Assembly: GCA_030045175.1 (NCBI GenBank) | Contig: JASIBM010000018.1 | Coordinates: 1 to 8,649 of the forward strand | Length of the DNA stretch: 8,649 bases | Reading direction: 5' to 3' | Origin: Streptosporangiaceae bacterium | GTDB lineage: Bacteria; Actinomycetota; Actinomycetes; Streptosporangiales; Streptosporangiaceae | Shown here: positions 1 through 5,105 of the stretch, in pieces | How the letters are laid out: the number at the start of each line of letters is the position of its first letter | Numbering within the stretch: position 1 is the first letter of the stretch | The notes under the pieces: model-generated | Databases searched by the model: none | What the model saw: the letters and a program-made list of their open reading frames with translations, nothing else | What the model was told of the DNA's origin: nothing | Translations under genes and position numbers: made by a program

Positions 1-1
1 C

Positions 2-520
2 GTCGGCGCGGTCGAGGCGCTCGGCGTCGTCGATCCGTCCGATCCCGGCACGCTGGTGGGACCCGTGATCGGCGACAGGCCGCGAGCCTTCGCGCTCGAT
101 GCGATCGCCGGGTCAGGCGGGCGGGTGGTGACCGGAGGCCGGGCGCTGGATGAGCCCGGGTTCTACCTGGCGCCGACCCTGGTCGAGCTCGACGAGCCGG
201 TCGGCCCGCTGGCCACCGACGAGGTATTCGCCCCGGTGGCCGCGCTGATCAGGGCGGCGTCGGACGACGAGGCCATCCAGATCGCCAACTCGGTGCGCTA
301 CGGGCTGGTGGCCGCTGTGTTCACCACCGATCTCGGCCGGGCGCTACGCCTGACCCGCCAGGTCGAGGCCGGGATGATCAGGGTAAACGCGCCCACCTCG
401 GGGGTGGACTTCAACGCGCCGTTCGGCGGCGCGAAGGAGTCGAGCTACGGCCCGCGCGAGCAGGGCGAGGCCGCGCGTGCCTTCTACACCGAGTCAAGGA
501 CCATCCTCATCACCGGCTGA
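2..520 (+). CDS. Aldehyde dehydrogenase, C-terminal part (5' end outside window), 2,5-dioxopentanoate dehydrogenase-like
   Basis: NAD(P)+-dependent aldehyde dehydrogenase superfamily, C-terminal about 172 residues, reading in from the left edge in frame 2. Visible family landmarks, in order: GPVIGD near the start (family GPxI block), DEVFAPVAAL (family E-x-F-G/A-P-V block), ANSVRYGLVAAVFTTD (family ANxxxYGLxAxVFT block), the GMIRVN strand, and PFGGAKESSYGPREQG followed by FYTESRTI. The last block, with SSxGPREQG and a closing FYTxxRT, is typical of the alpha-ketoglutaric semialdehyde (2,5-dioxopentanoate) dehydrogenase branch, which ends sugar-acid and hydroxyproline catabolism by making 2-oxoglutarate. 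The catalytic Cys and general-base Glu lie upstream of the window, so activity cannot be judged. Substrate assignment is inference from the C-terminal signature only. The gene runs towards the - strand genes and ends 25 nt before a strong hairpin, so it is not part of the neighbouring redox block. Confidence 0.93.
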   Translation, partial: VGAVEALGVVDPSDPGTLVGPVIGDRPRAFALDAIAGSGGRVVTGGRALDEPGFYLAPTLVELDEPVGPLATDEVFAPVAALIRAASDDEAIQIANSVRYGLVAAVFTTDLGRALRLTRQVEAGMIRVNAPTSGVDFNAPFGGAKESSYGPREQGEAARAFYTESRTILITG

Positions 521-544
521 CCGGCGCTAAGCTTTTCATGATCG

Positions 545-582
545 CGAAGACTTTTGTATCGCCCGCGACACAAAAGTCTTCG
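545..582. terminator. Hairpin between convergent genes, probable bidirectional terminator
   Basis: A perfect 13-bp inverted repeat, CGAAGACTTTTGT (545-557) and ACAAAAGTCTTCG (570-582). The stem extends inward past one A-C mismatch by three more pairs (559-561 with 566-568), leaving a 4-nt loop. It lies 25 nt after the aldehyde dehydrogenase stop and about 30 nt beyond the beta-propeller stop on the other strand, as expected for a shared terminator. There is no clear T-tract on either side, which is common in high-GC actinobacteria but leaves the call inferential. Confidence 0.7.
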
Positions 583-588
583 GCTTAA

Positions 589-615
589 GCTAACCGGCCG
601 CATCCGGCGGTTAGC
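589..615 (-). terminator. Second hairpin, overlapping the beta-propeller stop codon
   Basis: Inverted repeat GCTAACCG (589-596) and CGGTTAGC (608-615), with an 11-nt GC-rich loop. One arm contains the TAA stop of the - strand gene (611-613). With the stronger hairpin at 545-582 it could form a tandem 3'-end structure for the - strand transcript. No T-tract follows, so it may equally be an mRNA-stabilising 3' stem. Confidence 0.4.
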
Positions 616-1774
616 TGCCGTACTTCAAGATGAGCCCTTGATTGCCGCCCATGGTGTCTTCTTCGATCGCGCTGGCCCATAGCGATTTCGTGCCGGGAAC
701 CCAGGAGAGGCCGGCGCTCCCGATGATCCCGCCGGTGACGGCCGGCATGGACTGCTGGCTCCAGCTGCCGTCGCGGAGGTGGTAGAACGCCCGCGTGCCG
801 TTGCCGTTCGTCTGCGCGACCAGCCACAAGCCGCCCTGCCCATCCTGGGCCATGCTGGTCACCTGGTACACCGGGTAGGGGATGCGGACCCGTTGCCACC
901 TCGCGCCGTCCCAGTGCTCAAGCAGGCCCGTCGACGAATCGGACGGAGTCACGATCGAGAAGGACGCCCAGACATCGCGCGGGCTGAACGCCACGATCGC
1001 CGCAGGCGTGACGGCGTCCTTCGCCGGCTTGCTGATCGCGGGCAACGCGAGCGTGCGCCATGTGCTGCCAGTCCAGTGCATGACGACGTCGGACTGCTTG
1101 AGCAGTGGCTTGGTCGCCGTCTTCGCTGTCGGTCCAATAGCCCACATGTCGGATGCCGACACCGCGCTGAGCACCTGCGGAACGCCGGGCAGGCGCACCC
1201 TTTTCCAGGCCGTGCCGTTGTACCGGCTGTTGAACGGCGCGTTCGTCCGTCCAGAGGTGCCGAACGCCCAGGCGTTGGTGCGGCTGAAGGCCACCGCGGT
1301 GTAGACGTAGGAGTTCTGCGGGAAGGTGGTCACCGTCCACTTTGTGCCGTTCCAGAGCAGGGCATCGGTCCAGAACTTCGATGTCGAGCCGGTGCGCTGG
1401 TAGAGGTCCGGGTAAACCCAGGCATTCTGCGCCGAGCTCGCGGTGACGAGTACGCCGAGTATGGCCGCCGGATTCGTCAGCCCGGCGGGCGGGGTAATTG
1501 CGGACCAGGTGGCACCGTGCCACTGCTGGACCTCAAGAGTCGCGGTTACGCACCCCATGTCGCACAGGGATCCCGCCGCGAAGGCCGTCGTCGAGCTAGG
1601 GCTTGCGACGCTCCAAACCTGGCTATCGCCGCCGGCCGATCCCCAGCCGCCGACCACGGTCCAGGTTGGTGCGCTTTGCGGCGTCCTGGCGTGGGCTGGG
1701 ATCAAGCCGCTAGCCAGGACCAGCATGGCGCCGGCCGTGGAAACGGCCGCACGATTCAGCAGGCGTGTGGTCAT
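611..1774 (-). CDS. Secreted seven-bladed beta-propeller protein of unknown function
   Basis: 387 residues, not assigned to a named family. The ATG at 1774 is chosen because GGGGAGGG sits just upstream and the product then begins with a Sec-type signal peptide: MTTRLLNR, a hydrophobic core at about 9-25, and a probable AHA|RT cleavage after residue 29. The frame stays open upstream, but that stretch is low-complexity Pro/Arg sequence over the ferredoxin gene. The mature part shows two alternating motifs. One is HWxGxxW-like: WHGATW 85-90, WNGTKW 141-146, YNGTAW 185-190, HWTGSTW 233-239, HWDGARW 287-293 and RDGSW 334-338. The other is xxWAxG-like: TAFAAG 63-68, NAWVYP 117-122, NAWAFG 167-172, DMWAIG 209-214, DVWASF 267-272, GLWLVA 315-320 and SLWASA 364-369. 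The last strand (LILKYGS 381-387) would complete the unit begun by TWTVVG at 37-42, a seven-blade 'velcro' closure. A CDMGC pair (71, 75) may form a disulphide. The start lies 19 nt after the ferredoxin stop, so it is probably co-transcribed. Possible roles are a binding platform or an extracytoplasmic partner of the redox module. Confidence 0.85.
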   Translation of the reverse strand: MTTRLLNRAAVSTAGAMLVLASGLIPAHARTPQSAPTWTVVGGWGSAGGDSQVWSVASPSSTTAFAAGSLCDMGCVTATLEVQQWHGATWSAITPPAGLTNPAAILGVLVTASSAQNAWVYPDLYQRTGSTSKFWTDALLWNGTKWTVTTFPQNSYVYTAVAFSRTNAWAFGTSGRTNAPFNSRYNGTAWKRVRLPGVPQVLSAVSASDMWAIGPTAKTATKPLLKQSDVVMHWTGSTWRTLALPAISKPAKDAVTPAAIVAFSPRDVWASFSIVTPSDSSTGLLEHWDGARWQRVRIPYPVYQVTSMAQDGQGGLWLVAQTNGNGTRAFYHLRDGSWSQQSMPAVTGGIIGSAGLSWVPGTKSLWASAIEEDTMGGNQGLILKYGS

Positions 1775-1793
1775 TTGCCCTCCCCTTCTGCGC

Positions 1794-2138
1794 TCATATT
1801 GAATCCCCAGTAAGCGTCTGGCAAGTGCCCAGGTATGCCGGGTTGGCGGCGGGTCGGCCGACCGAGCTGGCGGCGGGTCGGCTGGCTGGGTCGGCTGACC
1901 CGCCTGGCTGTGTGTTCGTGGGCGCCTTCCGTTCGGCGTCAAGCGGTTCAAGGCGGAGCGCGAGCGTGGGGCAGAGCCGCACGGCCCGCCTGGCGAGCGA
2001 CGAAAGATTGGGCGGTACCGGGTGGTCGGCCAGGATCGGGTAGCCCCATTCGTCGGTCCCGATCAGCTCGGGCAGCATGTCGGCGCACAGCCCGTGCCCG
2101 CTGCACGCGATCGGGTTGACCGCCAGCCGGTATTTCAT
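1794..2138 (-). CDS. Ferredoxin of the CxxHxxC...CP ([3Fe-4S]) type with a long Pro/Ala/Ser tail
   Basis: 114 residues. The first about 65 residues are a small single-cluster ferredoxin as found beside actinobacterial redox enzymes: strand MKYRLAVNP, then C12-S-G-H15-G-L-C18, an acidic middle region and a closing C56-P with strand LALRLE. His15 stands where a fourth cluster cysteine would be, so three cysteines (12, 18, 56) are available. This is the pattern of [3Fe-4S] ferredoxins, although some such proteins also hold [4Fe-4S]. The remaining 45 or so residues form an unusual tail rich in Pro, Ala, Ser and Gly with an 8-residue repeat and one extra Cys (106); usual family members stop near residue 65-70. 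The start is fixed by a one-base stop/start overlap (TGATG) with the NuoF-like gene, implying translational coupling and a shared role. It is the likely carrier between that flavoprotein and the di-heme membrane protein; the partnership is inferred from the operon. Confidence 0.92.
   Translation of the reverse strand: MKYRLAVNPIACSGHGLCADMLPELIGTDEWGYPILADHPVPPNLSSLARRAVRLCPTLALRLEPLDAERKAPTNTQPGGSADPASRPAASSVGRPAANPAYLGTCQTLTGDSI
1796..1824 (-). promoter_or_regulatory. Weak candidate promoter for the beta-propeller gene
   Basis: On the - strand, TTGCCA (1824-1819, 5 of 6 to the -35 consensus) is followed after exactly 17 bp by CAATAT (1801-1796, about 3 of 6 to the -10 consensus). It lies inside the 3' end of the ferredoxin gene and would give a very short leader carrying the GGGGAGGG ribosome-binding site. 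The -10 match is poor; read-through from the upstream operon is an equally good explanation. Confidence 0.25.
1844..1901 (-). repeat. GC-rich direct repeats and palindromes in the ferredoxin tail
   Basis: The 15-mer TGGCGGCGGGTCGGC occurs at 1844-1858 and again at 1868-1882 (24-bp period), with a partial third copy near 1886-1897. The 24-bp period keeps frame and encodes an 8-residue repeat around (S/G)RPAA in the ferredoxin's C-terminal tail. The same stretch contains the perfect 12-bp palindrome GGTCGGCCGACC (1852-1863) and a 5-bp stem, GGGTC/GACCC, at 1888-1901. This looks like small in-frame expansion of low-complexity sequence. The stems could also affect read-through into the beta-propeller gene. 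Confidence 0.6.
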
Positions 2139-3511
2139 CACTGCCAGCCCATGGCTTCGAGCGTGCGCGGGAGGGGCAGGACGGCGGCGCGCGGGCGGCC
2201 GTGCCTGGCCGACAGGCACGTCCGGCGCGACAGGTGCGAGTGCACGTCGGCGGCGAACGCCGACAGGGCGGAGCGCGCCAGGCGCACGGCTCCGTCTGGG
2301 TGCCTGCACGCGCCTCGGCCCTCGATGGTGCGCAGGCGGCGATCAAGCCTGTCATGCACGGGGCCGGTGGGCCGGCCGTTGGATATCTGAGCGAAGTCGT
2401 CGGCGATGGCGGGCAGGCCGAACATGCAAGGCCCGCACTGCCCGGCGCCCTGGTCGGCTAGCCAGGCGAGCACGCGGGCTGTCTCGGATAGCCCGCAGGC
2501 GTCGGGCGGCAGTACGAACAGGACGCCAGCCCCTGGTGAGGCGCCGATCCGCCGCAGTGCCGGCGGGGCCATCGGCAGCCTCGCGACATCCGCAACGTCA
2601 TGCCAGCTGCCGAAGTACCCGCCGATCAGGATCGATCCGGCGTCGGCGTGAGCGCCGCCGAGCTTGAGTAGCTCGCCGACTGGCGTTCCTGCCTCGATCT
2701 CGTAGACGCCTGGTGCCTCGACGGCTCCCGATACCGTGGTGAGCATGGTTCCTGGCGCGTCGGCGAGGCCGGCCTGGCGGAACCAGCCGGCCCCGAATCT
2801 CGCGATCAGTGCCACGTGAGCGAGCGTCTCGACGTTGTCGAGCAGGGTCGGCCGCTGCTGCACTCCGCGCCTGAACGGCCTCGGTGGCACGGCGGTCGGC
2901 TTGGCCTCGCCGCCGTTCAGCCAGTGCACAAGCGCGGTCTCCTCGCTCGACACGTAGTGGTGTGGCAGGCCGTGCACGCTGATCGGGATGGGATCCACGG
3001 CCGCGCGTTCCCGCTCGGCGATGGCCCCGGTCACGCTGGCGATCAGCTGCCGCTTGCCCCGCGGCAGGCAGACGTGGGCGACGTCGGCCCCGACCGCCGT
3101 GGCGGCGAGGACGACGCCGTCAAGCACGAGGTGCGGAGCGCGGGCCAACAGCGCCTGGTCCTTCTCGCTGGCCGGCTCGCTTTCCATGCCGTTCGCGACG
3201 ACCACCGCGGGGCCCCTGGCCAGGCGGGCCGCGTTGGTGGCCACCGTGCGCATCTTGACGCCGGTGGGGAAGCTGGCCCCGCCTCGGCCGGTCAGGCCCG
3301 CCTGCGTCACCGCGTCGATCAGCGCGCCTGGCCTGCGTGGCAACGGGCCGTACCTGCGCAGGTGCTCGCGTAGGGTGACGGGGCGGTCGAAGTCCCGCCA
3401 CCCGGCGGTGAGCCTGGTCCGTTGGCTGAGCCCGTCGGCCTGGGACGCCGCCGTGCTGCCCTGTTCCGTGCGGACGGGTGCGGCGGTGAGGTCGCCGCCG
3501 TGCTGGGTCAT
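2138..3511 (-). CDS. Stand-alone NuoF-like flavoprotein (FMN/NADH fold, SLBB domain, Fe-S region)
   Basis: 457 residues from the ATG at 3511; an in-frame GTG one codon earlier (3514) is also possible. Both overlap the upstream stop, and a GGGG lies 5-8 nt before them. It resembles the NuoF/Nqo1 subunit of complex I, which takes hydride from NADH onto FMN and passes electrons to a 4Fe-4S cluster. Landmarks: a disordered N-terminus (1-40); the glycine-rich FMN loop GLTGRGGASFPTG (72-84) with Lys86; NGMESEP (108-114), matching the NuoF NADE-x-EP block; SSEETALV (188-195), matching its GEETAL block; PTLLDNVETLA (221-231); an SLBB domain at about 255-290; and an Fe-S segment GAGQCGPC (355-362) with a fourth-ligand-like GACRHPDG (400-407). 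The first Cys of the NuoF SCGxCxPC motif is missing (Ala356), leaving C359, C362 and C402. No NuoE or NuoG partner is nearby, so it is not complex I. Its neighbours suggest that it feeds the adjacent ferredoxin and di-heme membrane protein. The electron donor (NADH or NADPH) cannot be told from sequence. Confidence 0.93.
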   Translation of the reverse strand: MTQHGGDLTAAPVRTEQGSTAASQADGLSQRTRLTAGWRDFDRPVTLREHLRRYGPLPRRPGALIDAVTQAGLTGRGGASFPTGVKMRTVATNAARLARGPAVVVANGMESEPASEKDQALLARAPHLVLDGVVLAATAVGADVAHVCLPRGKRQLIASVTGAIAERERAAVDPIPISVHGLPHHYVSSEETALVHWLNGGEAKPTAVPPRPFRRGVQQRPTLLDNVETLAHVALIARFGAGWFRQAGLADAPGTMLTTVSGAVEAPGVYEIEAGTPVGELLKLGGAHADAGSILIGGYFGSWHDVADVARLPMAPPALRRIGASPGAGVLFVLPPDACGLSETARVLAWLADQGAGQCGPCMFGLPAIADDFAQISNGRPTGPVHDRLDRRLRTIEGRGACRHPDGAVRLARSALSAFAADVHSHLSRRTCLSARHGRPRAAVLPLPRTLEAMGWQ

Positions 3512-4563
3512 CACTGCTGCCCCGTCACGGCGAGGCTGACCGTGCCAGTAACCGCCGAGCCCTTGATCGTCAAGTCGAACTCGGCCCGTCGCTTGCCCGC
3601 CTGCCCGGTGACCGCGGCCACGATTGCGTGGCCAGACAACCGCACCACCGGTCCGCGAAATCCAGACGGCGTTCCTGGCTTGCCGACCTGTGCCGTCCCG
3701 CGCGAGAACTTGATGCCGCGTCCCGACGGCGGGCCGTACAAGACGAGCACGAAGCTCTCACTTGGCGCGGCGGTCGTGTGGCCGGTGATCGTGATCGTTC
3801 GCTCGTCATCGGCGGGGCCGTTGGTGACCCGCACGTGCCCGGTGAAGCTGGCGTCGGTGAGTGAGCCCCGCTGACCGGCGCCGGCCGACGGGGTGGTGGC
3901 TGTCGTGCTGCCGAGTTGCGCGGCCGGGGTGCCTGCTCGCTTGGCCCAGCCAGGCTGCAACGGGCCGAGGTACACGAAGATGGCCGTGAGCAGCGGCAAT
4001 ACGGCTAGGGCCAGGATGCCGGTCGTCCGGGCCAGTTGATTGTCCGTCAGCGTCAGCCGCCACCACACCGCCCAGCCCACGGCCGCGAGGCAGACGACGT
4101 CGATGGCGAGCACCCAGGGCAGCTTGGTGTCCGTGCCCGTGCCGAGCGCGTGCCAGAGCGCGATCGGCCAGCACACGTAGACCAGCAGGTGCACGGCCTG
4201 CCAGCTGCGATGGTTCAGCCGATCTCGCAGCAGGCTCGTAATCAGCACGGCGAGCAGCAGGTCGAAGGCCACCGTGCCGAGGCTCAGCCACAACGGCCGG
4301 TAGTCGGAGCTAAAAGGCACGACGGCCGCCACCAGGCCGATAGCGGCGAATGGGTCGAGCACCGTGGTCACGATGTGCACGCCCACCATGGCGGCGGAGG
4401 TCAGGGCCAGGTTCTTGTGCAGCCCTGCGGTGACGATGCGCGGCCAGCGGGCGGACGCGGCGCGCGCCGTGCCGATGACGCCGAGCACGACCGTGCCCGT
4501 GAGCAGCACGAAGGCCACGATGCCGGTGGCCCGGGTCGTGTACCAGAGCAGTTGCGAGCTCAC
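3511..4563 (-). CDS. Ferric reductase/NOX-like di-heme transmembrane protein with an extracytoplasmic C-terminal domain
   Basis: 350 residues. The start is a GTG at 4563 in a 4-base GTGA overlap with the upstream gene's stop; the open frame continues to 4854, but there it is a shadow of that gene. Six hydrophobic segments lie at roughly 14-32, 46-68, 90-112, 122-140, 148-168 and 179-199. His49 and His63 (14 apart) lie in helix 2 and His125 and His138 (13 apart) in helix 4. This is the spacing of the two b-heme ligand pairs in NADPH oxidases and ferric reductases. Arg-rich loops after helices 1, 3 and 5 predict both termini outside by the positive-inside rule. After helix 6 comes a Ser/Thr/Ala linker (about 205-235), then a beta-rich domain of unknown function (about 238-350; FTGHVRV, RTITITGH, FVLVLYGPP, EFDLTIKG, TVSLAV). 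The cytoplasmic FAD/NAD(P)H domain of NOX/FRE enzymes is absent; the NuoF-like protein and ferredoxin probably supply it. Expected role: moving electrons from the cytoplasm to an unknown outside acceptor. MsrQ is a related alternative, but no MsrP gene is present. Confidence 0.9.
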   Translation of the reverse strand: MSSQLLWYTTRATGIVAFVLLTGTVVLGVIGTARAASARWPRIVTAGLHKNLALTSAAMVGVHIVTTVLDPFAAIGLVAAVVPFSSDYRPLWLSLGTVAFDLLLAVLITSLLRDRLNHRSWQAVHLLVYVCWPIALWHALGTGTDTKLPWVLAIDVVCLAAVGWAVWWRLTLTDNQLARTTGILALAVLPLLTAIFVYLGPLQPGWAKRAGTPAAQLGSTTATTPSAGAGQRGSLTDASFTGHVRVTNGPADDERTITITGHTTAAPSESFVLVLYGPPSGRGIKFSRGTAQVGKPGTPSGFRGPVVRLSGHAIVAAVTGQAGKRRAEFDLTIKGSAVTGTVSLAVTGQQ

Positions 4564-4934
4564 GACCCGCCCGAGGAAACGACCGGTGGTGAGACTGAAC
4601 TGCCCGGCGGTTGCTGGGGTGGCGCCAGGCCGCCGTTCCCGCTGTTGCTGGTGCCGCCGCCGTTGTTGCTGGTTCCGCTGGTGCCGCCGCCCTTGCTCCG
4701 CTGCCCCCCGCTCGTTCCGCTTGTCGTGCCGCGCTGGCCGGTGACCGAGCCGGTCTGGCCGGCCGGCGTGCTCGCGTAGGAACGGCCGGGCAGCGCGTAG
4801 CCCAGCGCGGCAGCCAGCCCAAACGACGCGGCGATGGCACCGCCCGCGATCCACGCCGTGAGCCTGCGGGTACGCGCGAGATTGTCGTCCCGACGGGTGA
4901 CCGCGTTCTCGGGCGGCTCTTGTGGCCAGCGCAT
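4560..4934 (-). CDS. Small membrane-anchored Gly/Ser-rich protein, function unknown
   Basis: 124 residues; no family recognised. The ATG at 4934 is preceded by AAGGA at about 8 nt. Layout: a charged cytoplasmic-type N-terminus with RTRR at 21-24, one hydrophobic segment at about 25-48 (signal anchor or uncleaved signal), then some 75 residues of low-complexity Gly, Ser, Thr, Asn and Gln, ending in Pro/Gln/Ser-rich sequence. By the positive-inside rule the tail lies outside. There is no cysteine, so no lipobox and no heme- or Fe-S-binding motif. It is the first gene of the redox block, and its TGA overlaps the GTG of the di-heme protein, so the two are probably translated in coupled fashion. 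The competing frame over 4563-4854 gives an Arg/Gln-rich product without a membrane segment and is less plausible. Possible roles are a spacer or scaffold for the membrane complex, or a cell-wall-facing tether; neither is shown. Confidence 0.75.
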   Translation of the reverse strand: MRWPQEPPENAVTRRDDNLARTRRLTAWIAGGAIAASFGLAAALGYALPGRSYASTPAGQTGSVTGQRGTTSGTSGGQRSKGGGTSGTSNNGGGTSNSGNGGLAPPQQPPGSSVSPPVVSSGGS

Positions 4935-4986
4935 CAGCTACGTCCTTCGCCTAACGGGGGTCTCGATTCATCAAGCATGCCCGGTC

Positions 4987-5030
4987 AAGCCTGGAGAGTT
5001 TGTTTAGAAAATCTTCAGAGTCTCTAAAGA
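4987..5030 (-). promoter_or_regulatory. Four 11-bp direct repeats, candidate response-regulator operator for the redox operon
   Basis: Read on the - strand, four consecutive 11-mers begin with TCT at exactly 11-bp intervals: TCTTTAGAGAC (5030-5020), TCTGAAGATTT (5019-5009), TCTAAACAAAC (5008-4998) and TCTCCAGGCTT (4997-4987). The sixth base is A in all four and the seventh is G in three. OmpR/PhoB-family regulators bind tandem sites with an 11-bp period, and such a regulator is encoded just upstream. The array ends at TTGACC (4988-4983), a good -35-like hexamer, but no convincing -10 follows at 16-18 bp, as expected of an activator-dependent promoter. The first start codon is 53 nt below the array. 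That this regulator binds here is inference. Confidence 0.55.
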
Positions 5031-5031
5031 T
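5011..5031. promoter_or_regulatory. 21-bp near-perfect palindrome within the same patch
   Basis: ATCTTCAGAG (5011-5020), centre T (5021), CTCTAAAGAT (5022-5031): 9 of 10 pairs are complementary. It coincides with the first two 11-bp repeats, so it may be either a dimeric operator in its own right or a by-product of those repeats. It lies in the AT-rich part of the gap between the kinase and the redox block. Confidence 0.5.
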
Positions 5032-5066
5032 CGCGACATTGCTAAGACGACGGCACTGGCCTGTGT

Positions 5067-5094
5067 GGCCCGCCGGGCCTGCCGGGCCTGGGCC
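5067..5094 (-). terminator. GC-rich stem region after the histidine kinase, possible terminator
   Basis: Directly beyond the kinase stop (5106) lies a very GC-rich stretch with a 5-bp stem, GGCCC/GGGCC (5067-5071 with 5075-5079). The tandem 9-mer GCCGGGCCT (5072-5080, 5081-5089) offers alternative pairings. There is no T-tract. It could end the two-component transcript before the redox operon promoter; the evidence is structural only. Confidence 0.3.
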
Positions 5095-5105
5095 GTCCCT
5101 GCGGG

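Noticed and set aside
779..1813. Long open frame on the + strand opposite the beta-propeller gene
   Set aside because: Its product is Arg/Pro/Gly-rich with no domain, and the opposite strand has a signal peptide, a ribosome-binding site and a clear repeat pattern. It is an antisense shadow typical of high GC.
1775..1951. N-terminal extension of the beta-propeller gene to 1951
   Set aside because: It would place Pro/Arg low-complexity sequence before the signal peptide and overlap the ferredoxin frame. The ATG at 1774 has a good ribosome-binding site.
2138..3511. Assignment of the flavoprotein as true complex I NuoF
   Set aside because: There are no NuoE, NuoG or other complex I genes nearby, the first cluster Cys is missing, and the neighbours are a ferredoxin and a di-heme membrane protein.
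3511..4563. MsrQ-type heme subunit for methionine sulfoxide repair
   Set aside because: No MsrP gene is present. The extra helix, the outside domain and the linked NuoF-like protein and ferredoxin point to a different arrangement.
4564..4854. N-terminal extension of the di-heme protein to 4854
   Set aside because: The added 97 residues are Arg/Gln/His-rich with no membrane logic and lie over the Gly/Ser-rich gene. The GTGA overlap at 4563 gives a normal ferric-reductase-like start.
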